A stretch of DNA of 64,000 bases from Kitasatospora viridis (GTDB taxonomy: Bacteria > Actinomycetota > Actinomycetes > Streptomycetales > Streptomycetaceae). Made by a program: the position numbers and the translations under genes. The stretch is taken from NCBI RefSeq assembly GCF_007829815.1, contig NZ_VIWT01000001.1:5915001-5979000 (forward strand), given 5' to 3'. The notes under the pieces were generated by a model. The model was given only the letters and a program-made list of their open reading frames with translations, did not search any database and was not told the DNA's origin. Each line of letters begins with the position of its first letter. The stretch's first letter is position 1. Below, piece after piece: positions 37,230 through 45,381 of the stretch.

Positions 37230-39742
37230 TGTGGATGCTGGCCCTGCGCACCCTGAAGTTCCGCAAGACCGGGTTCATCGCCACCTTCGTGGCGATGTTC
37301 CTGGGCGCCGCGATCGTGATGGCCTGCGGCGGCCTGATGGAGACCGGCGTCCGGATGGCCGCCCCGCCGCAACGCCTGGCCGGGGTGCCGATCGTGGTGA
37401 CCGGTCAGCAGACCTACGACTCCACCGCGCTGACCGAGCGCAACCGGATCGACCCGGGCGTGCTGGACGCGGTCGCGGCGGTCCCCGGCGTCGGCAAGGC
37501 GATCCCCGACCTGTCCTTCCCCGCCACCGTGGTGGCGGGCGGCAAGGCGGTCGACGCCGGCTCGGCCGGCCACGACTGGACCAGCGCCGCCCTGACCCCC
37601 TACACGCTGACCCAGGGTGAGGCCCCGGGCAGCGGCCAGGTGGTCCTCGACGCGAAGCTGGCGACCGACTCGGGCGCCGCGGTCGGCTCCACCGTGCGGC
37701 TGAGCGTGCACGGCGCGGCCCAGACCTTCCGGGTCTCCGGCATCGCCCGCCAGGACACCGGCGGCTCGATCCCGCCGAGCCTGTTCTTCGCCGACGCCCA
37801 GGCCCAGCAACTGGCCCAGTCGAACGGGCAGTTCGACTCCATCGGGGTGCTGCCCGCGCCGGGCGCCGACGTCGCGGCGGTGCAGCGGGCGGTGAGCTCG
37901 GCCGTCGCCGGCAAGGCGATGGTGCTCACCGGCGAGCGGCGCGGCCTGGCCGACCTGCCGGGCACGCTCTCCAGCCAGCAGACCGTGACCATCCTGGCGG
38001 CGGTCTTCGGCAGCTGGGCGGTGCTGATCGTGATGTTCGGCGTCGCCTCCACCCTCGGGCTCTCGCTCCAGCAGCGGGCGCACGAGATGGCCCTGCTGCG
38101 GGCGATCGGCACCACCTCCCGGCAGGTGCGCCGGATGATCCTCGGGGAGACGGCCGTGCTGTCGGTGCTCGCCACCGCCCTGGCGATCGCCCCCGGCTTC
38201 GTCATCGGCAAGCTGCTGTTCGCGCAGCTGACCGGCAACGGCGTGGTCTCCGACCGGATCACCTTCCACGAGGGCTGGATCCCGATCACGGCCGGCGCCT
38301 TCGCGGCGATCGCGGCCGCCCTCGGCGCGGCCCTCTTCGCCGGCCGGAGCGCCGCCCGGACCAAGCCGGTCGCGGCGCTGGCCGAGAGCACCCTGCAGAC
38401 CAGGTGGCTCACCACCACCCGCCTGCTGCTGGCGCTGTTCTTCCTGGTCAACGGCGTGACCCTGTCGGTCGTCACGGTCACCGTGATGACCGACGGGCCG
38501 ACCCTGGCGAGCACCGCCGGCCCTGCCTCGGTGTTGTTCGCGATCGGCCTGGCGCTGCTCGCCCCGGGGATCACCAAGGCGATCGTGACGGTGGTCGGCT
38601 GGCCGGTGCGCGCCCTCTCCGGGCTCTCCGGCTACCTGGCGCTGCGCAACGCGAGCACCAACAATGTGCGGATGGCGGGCGCGGTGGCCCCGATCGTGCT
38701 GCTGATCGGCGTCGCCACCGGCACCCTCTACATGCAGTCCACCGAGGACAGCGTCTCCGCCAAGAGCTACGCGAACAACGTGCTGGCCGACTACGTGCTC
38801 ACCTCCTCGACCGGGGGCTTCGCGCCCGGCGTGGTGGGCTCGGTCCGGGCCGTCCCGGGCGTGGCCGGCGCCTCCGAACTGGTCAGCTCCATCGGCTTCG
38901 TGGACGCCGCCGGCAGCGGCAACACGATGGACCTGCGCGGCGTCTCGGCCGACGGCGTCCAGCAGACCCTCGCCCTCGACTCGCTGCACGGGTCGATCGC
39001 CGACCTGCACGGCGACACGGTGGCACTGTCGGACAAGCAGGCGAAGGACTTCGGCGTCCACCTCGGCGACACCCTGAAGATCCACTTCGGTGACGGCGCC
39101 GCCGCCGCCCCGAAGGTCGTGGCCACCTACGCCGACAACCCGCAGGAGGAGTACCTGCTGCTGCCCTCCGACGTGCTGGCCCCGCACACCACCAGCGGCC
39201 TGCCGACCAGGATCCTGGTCCGGGCGCAGGCCGGCACCGATCCGGCCGGGCTCCAGTCCCGCCTCGACGGCCTGGCGGCCGGGGTGCCCGGCACCGCGAT
39301 CGCCGACCGCTCCACGCTCACCAGCTCCAACAACCAGATCCAGCAGATCCTGGTCTCCTCGAACTACACGATCGTGGCGATGATCGTCGGCTACGCGGCG
39401 ATCACCGTGATCAACACCCTGGTGGCGGTGACCCGCAAGCGCCAGGGCGAGTTCGGCCTCCAGCGCCTGACCGGCGCCACCAAGGCCCAGGTGCTGGGCA
39501 TGCTGAGCGTCGAGGGCGCCCTGGTCGCGGTGATCGCGACCGTGCTGGGCACCATCGCCTCGGCGACCACGATCGTGCCGTACAGCCTGGTGAAGGCCGA
39601 CTCGGTGCTGCCGCAGGGCTCGATCGGCATCTACCTCGCGATCGTCGGCGGCGCGCTCGCCCTGATCTTCGGCGCGACCCTGCTCCCCTCCTGGCGGGGC
39701 ATGCGGACGCCGCCGATCGAGACGGCCAGGTCCCCTGCCTGA
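37229..39742 (+). CDS. FtsX-like ABC transporter permease
   Basis: This 837-residue membrane protein of the MacB/FtsX superfamily starts at the ATG overlapping the ATPase stop. An N-terminal membrane helix (about 14-35) is followed by a roughly 200-residue extracytoplasmic domain, then a first FtsX block of helices near 255-370 containing the typical EMALLRAIGTTSRQVRR coupling helix. Two more helices near 395-450 precede a second large extracytoplasmic domain, and a last FtsX block near 710-830 includes RQGEFGLQRLTGATKAQV. This duplicated layout is usual for actinobacterial exporters that act on lipids, peptides or cell-envelope drugs. The substrate cannot be read from sequence. A terminator hairpin follows. 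Confidence 0.92.
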   Translation: MWMLALRTLKFRKTGFIATFVAMFLGAAIVMACGGLMETGVRMAAPPQRLAGVPIVVTGQQTYDSTALTERNRIDPGVLDAVAAVPGVGKAIPDLSFPATVVAGGKAVDAGSAGHDWTSAALTPYTLTQGEAPGSGQVVLDAKLATDSGAAVGSTVRLSVHGAAQTFRVSGIARQDTGGSIPPSLFFADAQAQQLAQSNGQFDSIGVLPAPGADVAAVQRAVSSAVAGKAMVLTGERRGLADLPGTLSSQQTVTILAAVFGSWAVLIVMFGVASTLGLSLQQRAHEMALLRAIGTTSRQVRRMILGETAVLSVLATALAIAPGFVIGKLLFAQLTGNGVVSDRITFHEGWIPITAGAFAAIAAALGAALFAGRSAARTKPVAALAESTLQTRWLTTTRLLLALFFLVNGVTLSVVTVTVMTDGPTLASTAGPASVLFAIGLALLAPGITKAIVTVVGWPVRALSGLSGYLALRNASTNNVRMAGAVAPIVLLIGVATGTLYMQSTEDSVSAKSYANNVLADYVLTSSTGGFAPGVVGSVRAVPGVAGASELVSSIGFVDAAGSGNTMDLRGVSADGVQQTLALDSLHGSIADLHGDTVALSDKQAKDFGVHLGDTLKIHFGDGAAAAPKVVATYADNPQEEYLLLPSDVLAPHTTSGLPTRILVRAQAGTDPAGLQSRLDGLAAGVPGTAIADRSTLTSSNNQIQQILVSSNYTIVAMIVGYAAITVINTLVAVTRKRQGEFGLQRLTGATKAQVLGMLSVEGALVAVIATVLGTIASATTIVPYSLVKADSVLPQGSIGIYLAIVGGALALIFGATLLPSWRGMRTPPIETARSPA

Positions 39743-39752
39743 CCGGCACGCC

Positions 39753-39803
39753 GGGCCGCTCCGCCGTCACCCCTGGACGGTGGAGCGGCCCCGCAGCGGT
39801 TTT
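39753..39803 (+). terminator. Hairpin terminator after the ABC transporter operon
   Basis: GGGCCGCTCC (39753-39762) pairs with GGAGCGGCCC (39782-39791), with an inner CCGTC/GACGG pair, and a short GGTTTTC follows. It begins 10 bases after the permease stop, so the kinase genes probably have their own promoter. Confidence 0.75.
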
Positions 39804-39828
39804 CGGCCAACTGCCGGTCCATCAGTTC

Positions 39829-39856
39829 CTGACACTCCGTGGAGCTTTAGTAACGT
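39829..39856 (+). promoter_or_regulatory. Candidate promoter of the two-component genes
   Basis: CTGACA at 39829 and TAACGT at 39851 are 16 bp apart and lie 64 bp before the kinase GTG, just after the upstream terminator. Confidence 0.45.
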
Positions 39857-39919
39857 GGCACAGGTGTACTCCACCCGCCGACCCGCCGCCGACGCGGCAG
39901 TGGCCCAGTCCCCAGCCCC

Positions 39920-41251
39920 GTGCGCCGGCCCGTGCGAGTCCCGGTGAACATCCGGGGCGCCCTGCACGAGTTCCCCGCCCACCTGCGGCGCTCCGGCGCC
40001 GACCTGGTGGTCGGGGTGCTGATCGCGCTGGGCGCCATGCTCTCCGTCTGCCTCTTCCTGGTCACCGCCTACTTCGTGATCCTCTTCGTGATCGGCATCG
40101 GCGCTTTGATGCTGCCGATCGTCACCAGGTGGGTCCGCTGGCTGTGCAACGCCAACCGGCGCGCGGCCGCCCGCGCCGGCGTCCAGGTGCCCGTGCCCTA
40201 CCGGCCGGAACCCACGGAGGTCGAGAAGGACATCGTCGGCTGGATCCGCCGCTGCAAGTGGATCCTCACCGACCCGGCCACCTGGCGCGACCTGCTCTGG
40301 CTGCTGCTCAACTCGGTCGTCGGCATGATCGGCTTCCTGCCCGCCGCGGTGCTCTACTACGTGCTGGAGGGGCTCGCGCTGGCCGGCGGCCTGTGGCGGC
40401 CGATCCTGCGGGCGCGCGGCACCGGGCGCGAGTACTTCTTCGTCCCGATCCAGAGCCAACCCACCGCCGCCCTGGGCGCGCTGGCGGCCGCGGCGCTCTT
40501 CCTGGTCTGGGTCCGCTACAGCCCGGTCTTCCTCACCGCGCACGCCCACTTCACCCGCCTGCTGCTCGGCCCCACCGAGCGGTCCCAGCTCACCGTCCGG
40601 GTCCAGCACCTGGCCGAGACCCGCACCGGCGCGCTGGACGCCGCCGCCGCCGAACTGCGCCGGATCGAACGCGACCTGCACGACGGCGCCCAGGCCAGGC
40701 TGGTCAGCCTCGGCATGACCCTCGGGGCGCTCGAACGCCAGCTCGGCAACAACCCGGACGAGGCCCGCCGACTGCTGCTCGACGCCCGCAGCTCCTCCGT
40801 CTCGGCGCTGCGCGAGCTGCGCGACCTGGTGCGCGGCATCCACCCCCCGGTGCTGGCCGAACGCGGCCTGGCCGACGCGCTGCGCGCCCTCGGCCTGGCC
40901 AGCCCGCTCCAGGTCGAGGTGGTGGTCAACATCCCCGGCGAGGTGGCGCCGCCGCTGGAGTCCGCCCTCTACTTCGCGGTCTCCGAGCTGCTGACCAACG
41001 CCCTCAAGTACGCCGACGCCGAGCACGTCGAGGTCAGCGCCTGGCACGACGGCGCCGTGCTGCACGCCTGGGTCCTGGACGACGGCCGCGGCGGCGCCGA
41101 CCCCACCAAGGGCACCGGGCTGCACGGCATCCGCCGGCGGCTGGCCACCTTCGACGGAACCCTCGACGTCACCAGCCCGCTGGGCGGTCCGACCGCGATC
41201 AAGATGGAGATACCGTGCGTGTTGTCCTCGCCGAAGACCTCTTCCTCCTGA
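39920..41251 (+). CDS. NarL-family sensor histidine kinase
   Basis: This 443-residue membrane sensor kinase has two strong hydrophobic segments near 28-70, more near 125-160 and one near 175-205. A HisKA_3 dimerisation domain follows, with the phospho-acceptor His in RRIERDLHDGAQARL near 254. The C-terminal HATPase has SELLTNALKYADAEHVEV and DDGRGGADPTKGTGLHGIRRRL. A short sensor with almost no loops outside the membrane suggests it detects a membrane event or senses through a partner such as the ABC permease. GTG 39920 has no clear ribosome-binding site; GTGs at 39932 and 39944 are alternatives. Its end overlaps the response regulator start by 37 bp. Confidence 0.9.
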   Translation: MRRPVRVPVNIRGALHEFPAHLRRSGADLVVGVLIALGAMLSVCLFLVTAYFVILFVIGIGALMLPIVTRWVRWLCNANRRAAARAGVQVPVPYRPEPTEVEKDIVGWIRRCKWILTDPATWRDLLWLLLNSVVGMIGFLPAAVLYYVLEGLALAGGLWRPILRARGTGREYFFVPIQSQPTAALGALAAAALFLVWVRYSPVFLTAHAHFTRLLLGPTERSQLTVRVQHLAETRTGALDAAAAELRRIERDLHDGAQARLVSLGMTLGALERQLGNNPDEARRLLLDARSSSVSALRELRDLVRGIHPPVLAERGLADALRALGLASPLQVEVVVNIPGEVAPPLESALYFAVSELLTNALKYADAEHVEVSAWHDGAVLHAWVLDDGRGGADPTKGTGLHGIRRRLATFDGTLDVTSPLGGPTAIKMEIPCVLSSPKTSSS

Positions 41252-41859
41252 GGCAGGGGCTGATCCAACTCCTGGACGCCTACGGCTTCGAGACCGTGGC
41301 GGCCGTCGACAACGGCCCCGACCTGCTCGCTGCCGCCGCCGCCCACCGCCCCGACATCCTGATCGTCGACGTCCGGCTGCCGCCGACCTTCACCACCGAA
41401 GGCCTCAAGGCCGCCCTGCAGGCCCGGCGGGAGATCCCCCGACTGCCGATCCTGGTGCTCTCCCAGCACGTCGAGCAGATGTACGCCAGGGAGCTGCTCG
41501 CCGACGGCACCGGCGGCATCGGCTACCTGCTCAAGGACAGCGTCTTCGACAACGACCAGTTCATCGACGCGATCCGCCGGGTCGCCGCCGGCGGCACCGC
41601 CATGGACCCCGCCGTGGTCTCGCAACTGATGGTGAGCCACGCCCGCGACGAGCCGCTCGGCGCGCTCACCGCCCGGGAGCGCGGCGTGCTGGAGCTGATG
41701 GCCGAGGGCTGCTCCAACACGGCCATCGCGCAACGCCTGTTCATCACCGAGGGCGCGGCGGCCAAACACATCTCGAACATCTTCGTCAAGCTGATGCTGC
41801 CCCCGGACAGCGACAGCAACCGGCGCGTGCTGGCCGTCCTCGCCTACCTCAACGCCTGA
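41215..41859 (+). CDS. NarL/LuxR-family response regulator
   Basis: This 214-residue response regulator has a receiver domain with acidic pocket AED near 6-8, phospho-acceptor Asp in ILIVDVRLPP near 48 and conserved Lys in YLLKDSV. The C-terminal LuxR-type HTH (LTARERGVLELMAEGCSNTAIAQRLFITEGAAAKHI) binds DNA. GTG 41215 follows GGAG by about 5 bases, inside the kinase gene, so the pair is co-translated. It probably controls the ABC transporter operon upstream. Its last codons and stop are the first copy of a 16-bp tandem repeat. Confidence 0.93.
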   Translation: MRVVLAEDLFLLRQGLIQLLDAYGFETVAAVDNGPDLLAAAAAHRPDILIVDVRLPPTFTTEGLKAALQARREIPRLPILVLSQHVEQMYARELLADGTGGIGYLLKDSVFDNDQFIDAIRRVAAGGTAMDPAVVSQLMVSHARDEPLGALTARERGVLELMAEGCSNTAIAQRLFITEGAAAKHISNIFVKLMLPPDSDSNRRVLAVLAYLNA

Positions 41860-41911
41860 GCGGCTCAACGCCTGAGCGGCTCAACGCCTGAGGGGCTCAA
41901 CGCCGGAGCGG
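41848..41911 (+). repeat. Four 16-bp tandem repeats across the response regulator stop
   Basis: CTCAACGCCTGAGCGG occurs at 41848 and 41864 exactly, and at 41880 and 41896 with one change each. Each unit contains the dyad CTCA-ACGCC-TGAG. The first unit includes the last codons and TGA stop of the response regulator; the others lie in the leader region of the C-A-PCP gene. Confidence 0.92.
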
Positions 41912-41961
41912 CGGTAGGGGTGACCAGGGGGGTGTCCGGGCCGGGGAGGAGGTCATAGCCT
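41910..41961 (+). promoter_or_regulatory. C-A-PCP promoter element shared with the PKS promoter
   Basis: GGCGGTAGGGGTGACC at 41910-41925 and TAGCCTCC at 41956 repeat the arrangement at 6631-6673, with 11 bp more between the two parts. The element starts at the end of the tandem repeats and lies about 50-100 bp before the GTG start at 42009. Confidence 0.5.
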
Positions 41962-42008
41962 CCGGGGGAGTCGAGCGAGGCGACGCCCCCGAAGGAATGT
42001 GATCCGTT

Positions 42009-44972
42009 GTGAGTACTCAACCCCACACCCGTGCCGTCTCGCCCATGGAATGGGTGTTCCTGGCCATCGGAGCGGGCCACTGCGTGGCCCACGTGGTCGA
42101 GGGCGACGGCAGCCTGACGGTCGATCAGCTGACCCGCGCGGTGGCGGCCGCCGCGCAGGCCTCCCCCGGGATGCGGCTGGTGCGGCGCGGCAGGCAATGG
42201 GTGGACTCCGGCACGGCACCGGCCGTCGAGGTGCTCGACACCACCGGCGGGCTGCTCGGCGCGCCCGCCCTGCAACGCCCGTTGGACCCGCGCCGCCAGG
42301 CCTGCGAGGTGCTGCTGGCGCCCGGACCGCGCTCCACCGTGGTGTTCCGCGCCTTCCACGGCATCACCGACGGGCGCGGCCTGCTGCTCTGGGCCGCGGA
42401 CGTGTTCCGGGTGCTGCGCGGCGAGGAGCCGCTGGGCGCCGACTCCCGGCTCAACGACGACGAGCTGGTCCGCGGCCTCGACCGGCCGGGCGGTCTGCCG
42501 CCGGCCCAGCCCAACCCGGGGCTGGAGTGGCCGCCGCTGCTCGGCCGCCGCTCCCCGGGCTCCTCCGGCGTGCTCTGGCGCCGCCGCACCGTCGACGGCC
42601 GCCACCCGGCGGCGACGGCCAAGGTGGCCGCCGCGCTGGCCCGGACCCACGGTGAGGGGCGCGGGCGGTTCTTCGTCCCCGTCGACCTGCGCCGGCACCG
42701 CCCCGAGCTGCGCTCCACGGCCTCGCTGGCCCGCGCCGTCCAGCTGGCCGTCGAGCCCGGCGACGGCTGGCAGCAGGCGCAGCGCCGACTGCTCAGCCTG
42801 CTCGCCGCCGACGCCGAACTCGCCCCGCAGTTCCCCGACTCGATCCTGCGCACGCCGCTGCCGGTGCTGCGCCTGGTCAATGCCGGGATCGACCTCCTCG
42901 CGGCCAGGAAGGACCGCTACAACAGCCTCGCCTACCTCTCCCACCAGGGCGCCGTCGACCTGGCCGACTTCGAGGCCGGCGAGTTCCGGGCGACTGCGGT
43001 CTACCCGCTGGGCACCACCGGCCCCGGCAGCCCGCTGGAGGTCAACCTGCTGGAGCGCCCGGGCCGCACCGAGGTCACCGTGGCCTGGCACGACGGCCCC
43101 GGGAAGGCGGAGCGGGCCGACGCCGTGCTGGACACCATCGAGGAGGCGCTCTCCCCGCGCGAGCACCGGCAGTGGGCCGGGAACCGCACCGCGCGCCCGC
43201 TGCCCGACACCCGCTCGGTGGTCGAGCTCTTCCGCGAGCAGGTCGAGCGCACGCCCGAGCGGATCGCGCTCAGCGGTCCCGAAGGGGACGTCAGCTACGC
43301 GCAGTTGAGCCGCCGCGCCGACGCCGTCGCCGCAGCCCTGCGCGAGCGGGGCGTCGGCCCCGGCGACGTGGTCGGGCTGCTCGCCGGCCGCACGGTCGCC
43401 TCGATCGCCGCGGTGTGGGGCGTGCTGCGGGCCGGCGCCTGCTACCTCCCGCTGGACACCCGGCACCCGGACGCCCGGATCACCGACCTGCTGACCGACG
43501 CCGACTGCACCTACTGCCTGGTCGAGCAGCCCTACGACACCCGCGAGTGCGTCCGCTCGGGCTGCAAGCCGCTGCTGCTGGACGAGCTCGCGGACGCGGC
43601 CGCGCCCGAGGACTGGCAGGACGTCGTGCCCGCCCCCGAGGACCTGGCCTACGTCATCTACACCTCCGGCTCCACCGGGCGGCCGAAGGGCGTGCAGATC
43701 GAGCACCGCAACCTGGCCAACTACGTGCACTGGGGCACCCGCGCCTTCGACGTGGACGCGGACACCCGCCTGCCGCTGCTGACCTCGCCCTCCTTCGACG
43801 TCACGGGCACCTCCGTCTACCTGCCGCTGCTCGCCGGCGGCCGGGTGATCCTGATGCCGGACGACCCCACCCACCTCTCGCTGCGCCGGCTCCTGGCGGA
43901 CTCCGGCGCCAACGCGCTCAACCTGACCCCCTCCCACCTCGACCTGATCGGCCAGCTCGACCTGTCACCCACCGGCTACCGCACGGTGATCGTGATCGGC
44001 GAGCAGCTGCGGGTGGAGGTCGCCGCCCGGGCCCAGCGGATGTTCGGCCCCGACTGCCGGATCATCAACGAGTACGGCCCGACCGAGGCCACCATCGGCT
44101 GCACCGCCCACACCTTCGACCCCGCCCGCGACGGCGAACTCGCCGTGGTGCCGATCGGCCTGCCCGCGGACAACACCACCGTCCACCTGCTCGACGCGGA
44201 CGGCCGGTTCGTCGCGCCCGGCGAGACCGGCGAGATGTACCTGGGCGGCGCCCAGCTCGCCCGCGGCTACCTCGGCCGACCCGACCTCGACCGCGAACGC
44301 TTCGTCCACCTCGCCGACGGCACGCGCGTCTACCGCACCGGCGACCTGGCCCGGCTGCTGCCCTCGGGCGAGATCGAGTGCGTCGGACGGATCGACGACC
44401 AGGTCAAGGTCCGCGGCCACCGGGTCGAACCGGCCGAGGTCGCCCAGGCCCTGGAGGAGCACCCGGCCGTCGACCGGGCCGTGGTGGTCGCCCGCCCCCG
44501 GGCCGGGCAGCCGGGCAAGGCCCTGTACGGCTACGCGCTGACCAACTCGGCCGTCAGACCCGAGGAGTTGACCGCCCACCTGGCGGCGGTGCTGCCCCCG
44601 TACATGGTCCCCGCCGCCATCACGACGCTCACCGAACTGCCGTACACGGTGAGTGGCAAGATCGACACCAAGGCCCTGCCCGACCCCCACGCCGCAGCCA
44701 CTGATGCGCCGGCCCCCATGGACCCGACCGAGCAGGCCGTCGCCGACATCTGGGCCCGCACCCTGGGCACCGACGGCTCCCGCCTCGACCCCCAGTCCGA
44801 CTTCCACCACCTCGGCGGGGACTCCGTCTCCCTGCTCGGCATGCTCGCCGCGGTCTGCCGCGAACTCCTGACGTCCAGTCAGGAGGCGGTCTTCATGGAC
44901 AAGTTGCCGACGATCCTGGTCGCTCCCACCGTCGCACACGTGGCCGCCCTGGCCCGGGCGGCCCGCAGTTAG
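42009..44972 (+). CDS. Free-standing NRPS protein, C-A-PCP
   Basis: This 987-residue single-module NRPS-like protein begins with a condensation-superfamily domain (about 1-390) whose HxxxDG motif is HGITDG near 118. The adenylation domain (about 400-890) has YTSGSTGRPKG, NEYGPTEATIG, YRTGD, GRIDDQVKVRGHRVEP and the catalytic Lys in YTVSGKIDTKAL. The PCP has its Ser in FHHLGGDSVSLLGML near 935. Aligning by eye to GrsA, the specificity positions read roughly D-V-T-N-I-I-E-I-G-K, which I cannot assign to a substrate. There is no thioesterase or second module, so it must pass its aminoacyl group to another acceptor. GTG 42009 is preceded by GAAGGA at some distance. Neighbours suggest a role in the same pathway as the peptide cassette or the PKS. 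Confidence 0.9.
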   Translation: MSTQPHTRAVSPMEWVFLAIGAGHCVAHVVEGDGSLTVDQLTRAVAAAAQASPGMRLVRRGRQWVDSGTAPAVEVLDTTGGLLGAPALQRPLDPRRQACEVLLAPGPRSTVVFRAFHGITDGRGLLLWAADVFRVLRGEEPLGADSRLNDDELVRGLDRPGGLPPAQPNPGLEWPPLLGRRSPGSSGVLWRRRTVDGRHPAATAKVAAALARTHGEGRGRFFVPVDLRRHRPELRSTASLARAVQLAVEPGDGWQQAQRRLLSLLAADAELAPQFPDSILRTPLPVLRLVNAGIDLLAARKDRYNSLAYLSHQGAVDLADFEAGEFRATAVYPLGTTGPGSPLEVNLLERPGRTEVTVAWHDGPGKAERADAVLDTIEEALSPREHRQWAGNRTARPLPDTRSVVELFREQVERTPERIALSGPEGDVSYAQLSRRADAVAAALRERGVGPGDVVGLLAGRTVASIAAVWGVLRAGACYLPLDTRHPDARITDLLTDADCTYCLVEQPYDTRECVRSGCKPLLLDELADAAAPEDWQDVVPAPEDLAYVIYTSGSTGRPKGVQIEHRNLANYVHWGTRAFDVDADTRLPLLTSPSFDVTGTSVYLPLLAGGRVILMPDDPTHLSLRRLLADSGANALNLTPSHLDLIGQLDLSPTGYRTVIVIGEQLRVEVAARAQRMFGPDCRIINEYGPTEATIGCTAHTFDPARDGELAVVPIGLPADNTTVHLLDADGRFVAPGETGEMYLGGAQLARGYLGRPDLDRERFVHLADGTRVYRTGDLARLLPSGEIECVGRIDDQVKVRGHRVEPAEVAQALEEHPAVDRAVVVARPRAGQPGKALYGYALTNSAVRPEELTAHLAAVLPPYMVPAAITTLTELPYTVSGKIDTKALPDPHAAATDAPAPMDPTEQAVADIWARTLGTDGSRLDPQSDFHHLGGDSVSLLGMLAAVCRELLTSSQEAVFMDKLPTILVAPTVAHVAALARAARS

Positions 44973-44983
44973 AGCCCGCACCC

Positions 44984-45036
44984 GAACTGGTGGTGCGTCA
45001 GCTTCGTCCGGCTGACGCACCACCAGTTCCGTTTTC
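44984..45036 (+). terminator. Strong intrinsic terminator after C-A-PCP
   Basis: A perfect 19-bp stem (44984-45002 with 45011-45029), 8-base loop TTCGTCCG, is followed by CGTTTTCC. It starts 11 bases after the C-A-PCP stop and isolates this gene from the peptide cassette. Confidence 0.92.
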
Positions 45037-45050
45037 CCCGGACCGGCGCG

Positions 45051-45094
45051 TGCCACGCCGGTGCCACGCGGCTGCCACGGCCGTGGCGGATGGT
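45051..45094 (+). promoter_or_regulatory. Three TGCCACG heptamers, SARP-type operator, and -10
   Basis: TGCCACG occurs at 45051, 45062 and 45073, each followed by a 4-base spacer, giving an exact 11-bp period. SARP activators bind heptamer direct repeats of this spacing, with the last repeat about 8 bp from the -10. Here a weak -10 (GGATGG or GATGGT, 45088-45094) lies 8-9 bp after the third copy. A SARP gene is encoded 2.5 kb downstream. Predicted transcription start is near 45100, about 50 bases before the peptide ATG. Confidence 0.65.
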
Positions 45095-45149
45095 TCCCGT
45101 GTCCGGCCGAGGCGCCGGGCGAACCGACAGAACGAGAGAGGGCGGGGAC

Positions 45150-45281
45150 ATGGAGAACAAGAAGAACGAGAAGGCCGCGAAGACCGTGGTGGCGAAGGTC
45201 GCCGAGGTCAAGATCGAGGTCCGCAAGCTGGACAAGGTCGAGGCGACGGGCCAGCCGAGCTACCTGCTGGCGCTCCAGTAA
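45150..45281 (+). CDS. Putative RiPP precursor peptide (43 aa)
   Basis: A 43-residue peptide starts at ATG 45150 behind a G-rich site (GAGGGCGGGG) and ends with TAA, rare in such GC-rich DNA. Residues 1-34 are Lys/Glu-rich (MENKKNEKAAK, then a beta-prone VAEVKIEVRKLDKVE), like a leader bound by a PqqD-type recognition domain. Gly34 is followed by QPSYLLALQ, a short hydrophobic candidate core with one Ser, one Tyr and C-terminal Gln. There is no Cys, excluding a standard lanthipeptide, sactipeptide or Cys-derived thiazole. It precedes an E1-like enzyme and an M50-type protease that both carry PqqD-like domains. A longer frame from ATG 45090 exists but would overlap the putative promoter. Precursor status is inferred from context; I know no matching family. 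Confidence 0.72.
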   Translation: MENKKNEKAAKTVVAKVAEVKIEVRKLDKVEATGQPSYLLALQ

Positions 45282-45305
45282 GACTGCCGGCCGGAGCTTC
45301 CGGCT

Positions 45306-45341
45306 CCTCCCGGACGGCGCTCGGGGGCGCCGTCCGGGAGG
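45306..45341 (+). terminator. Hairpin between peptide and E1 genes (possible attenuator)
   Basis: A perfect 15-bp stem, CCTCCCGGACGGCGC with its complement, has a 6-base loop and no T-tract. Placed 24 bases after the precursor stop, it could reduce read-through into the enzymes or stabilise the precursor mRNA, as often seen in RiPP operons. Confidence 0.6.
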
Positions 45342-45381
45342 GCGCGTCCCGACCACCGGCGTGGAGAGGAAACCGACACCC

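Noticed and set aside
41848..41911. CRISPR array
   Set aside because: Units are 16 bp and directly adjacent, with no spacers and no cas genes.
45090..45281. Longer 63-residue version of the precursor peptide
   Set aside because: Its first 20 residues would lie over the predicted -10 and leader, and ATG 45150 has the better site and composition.
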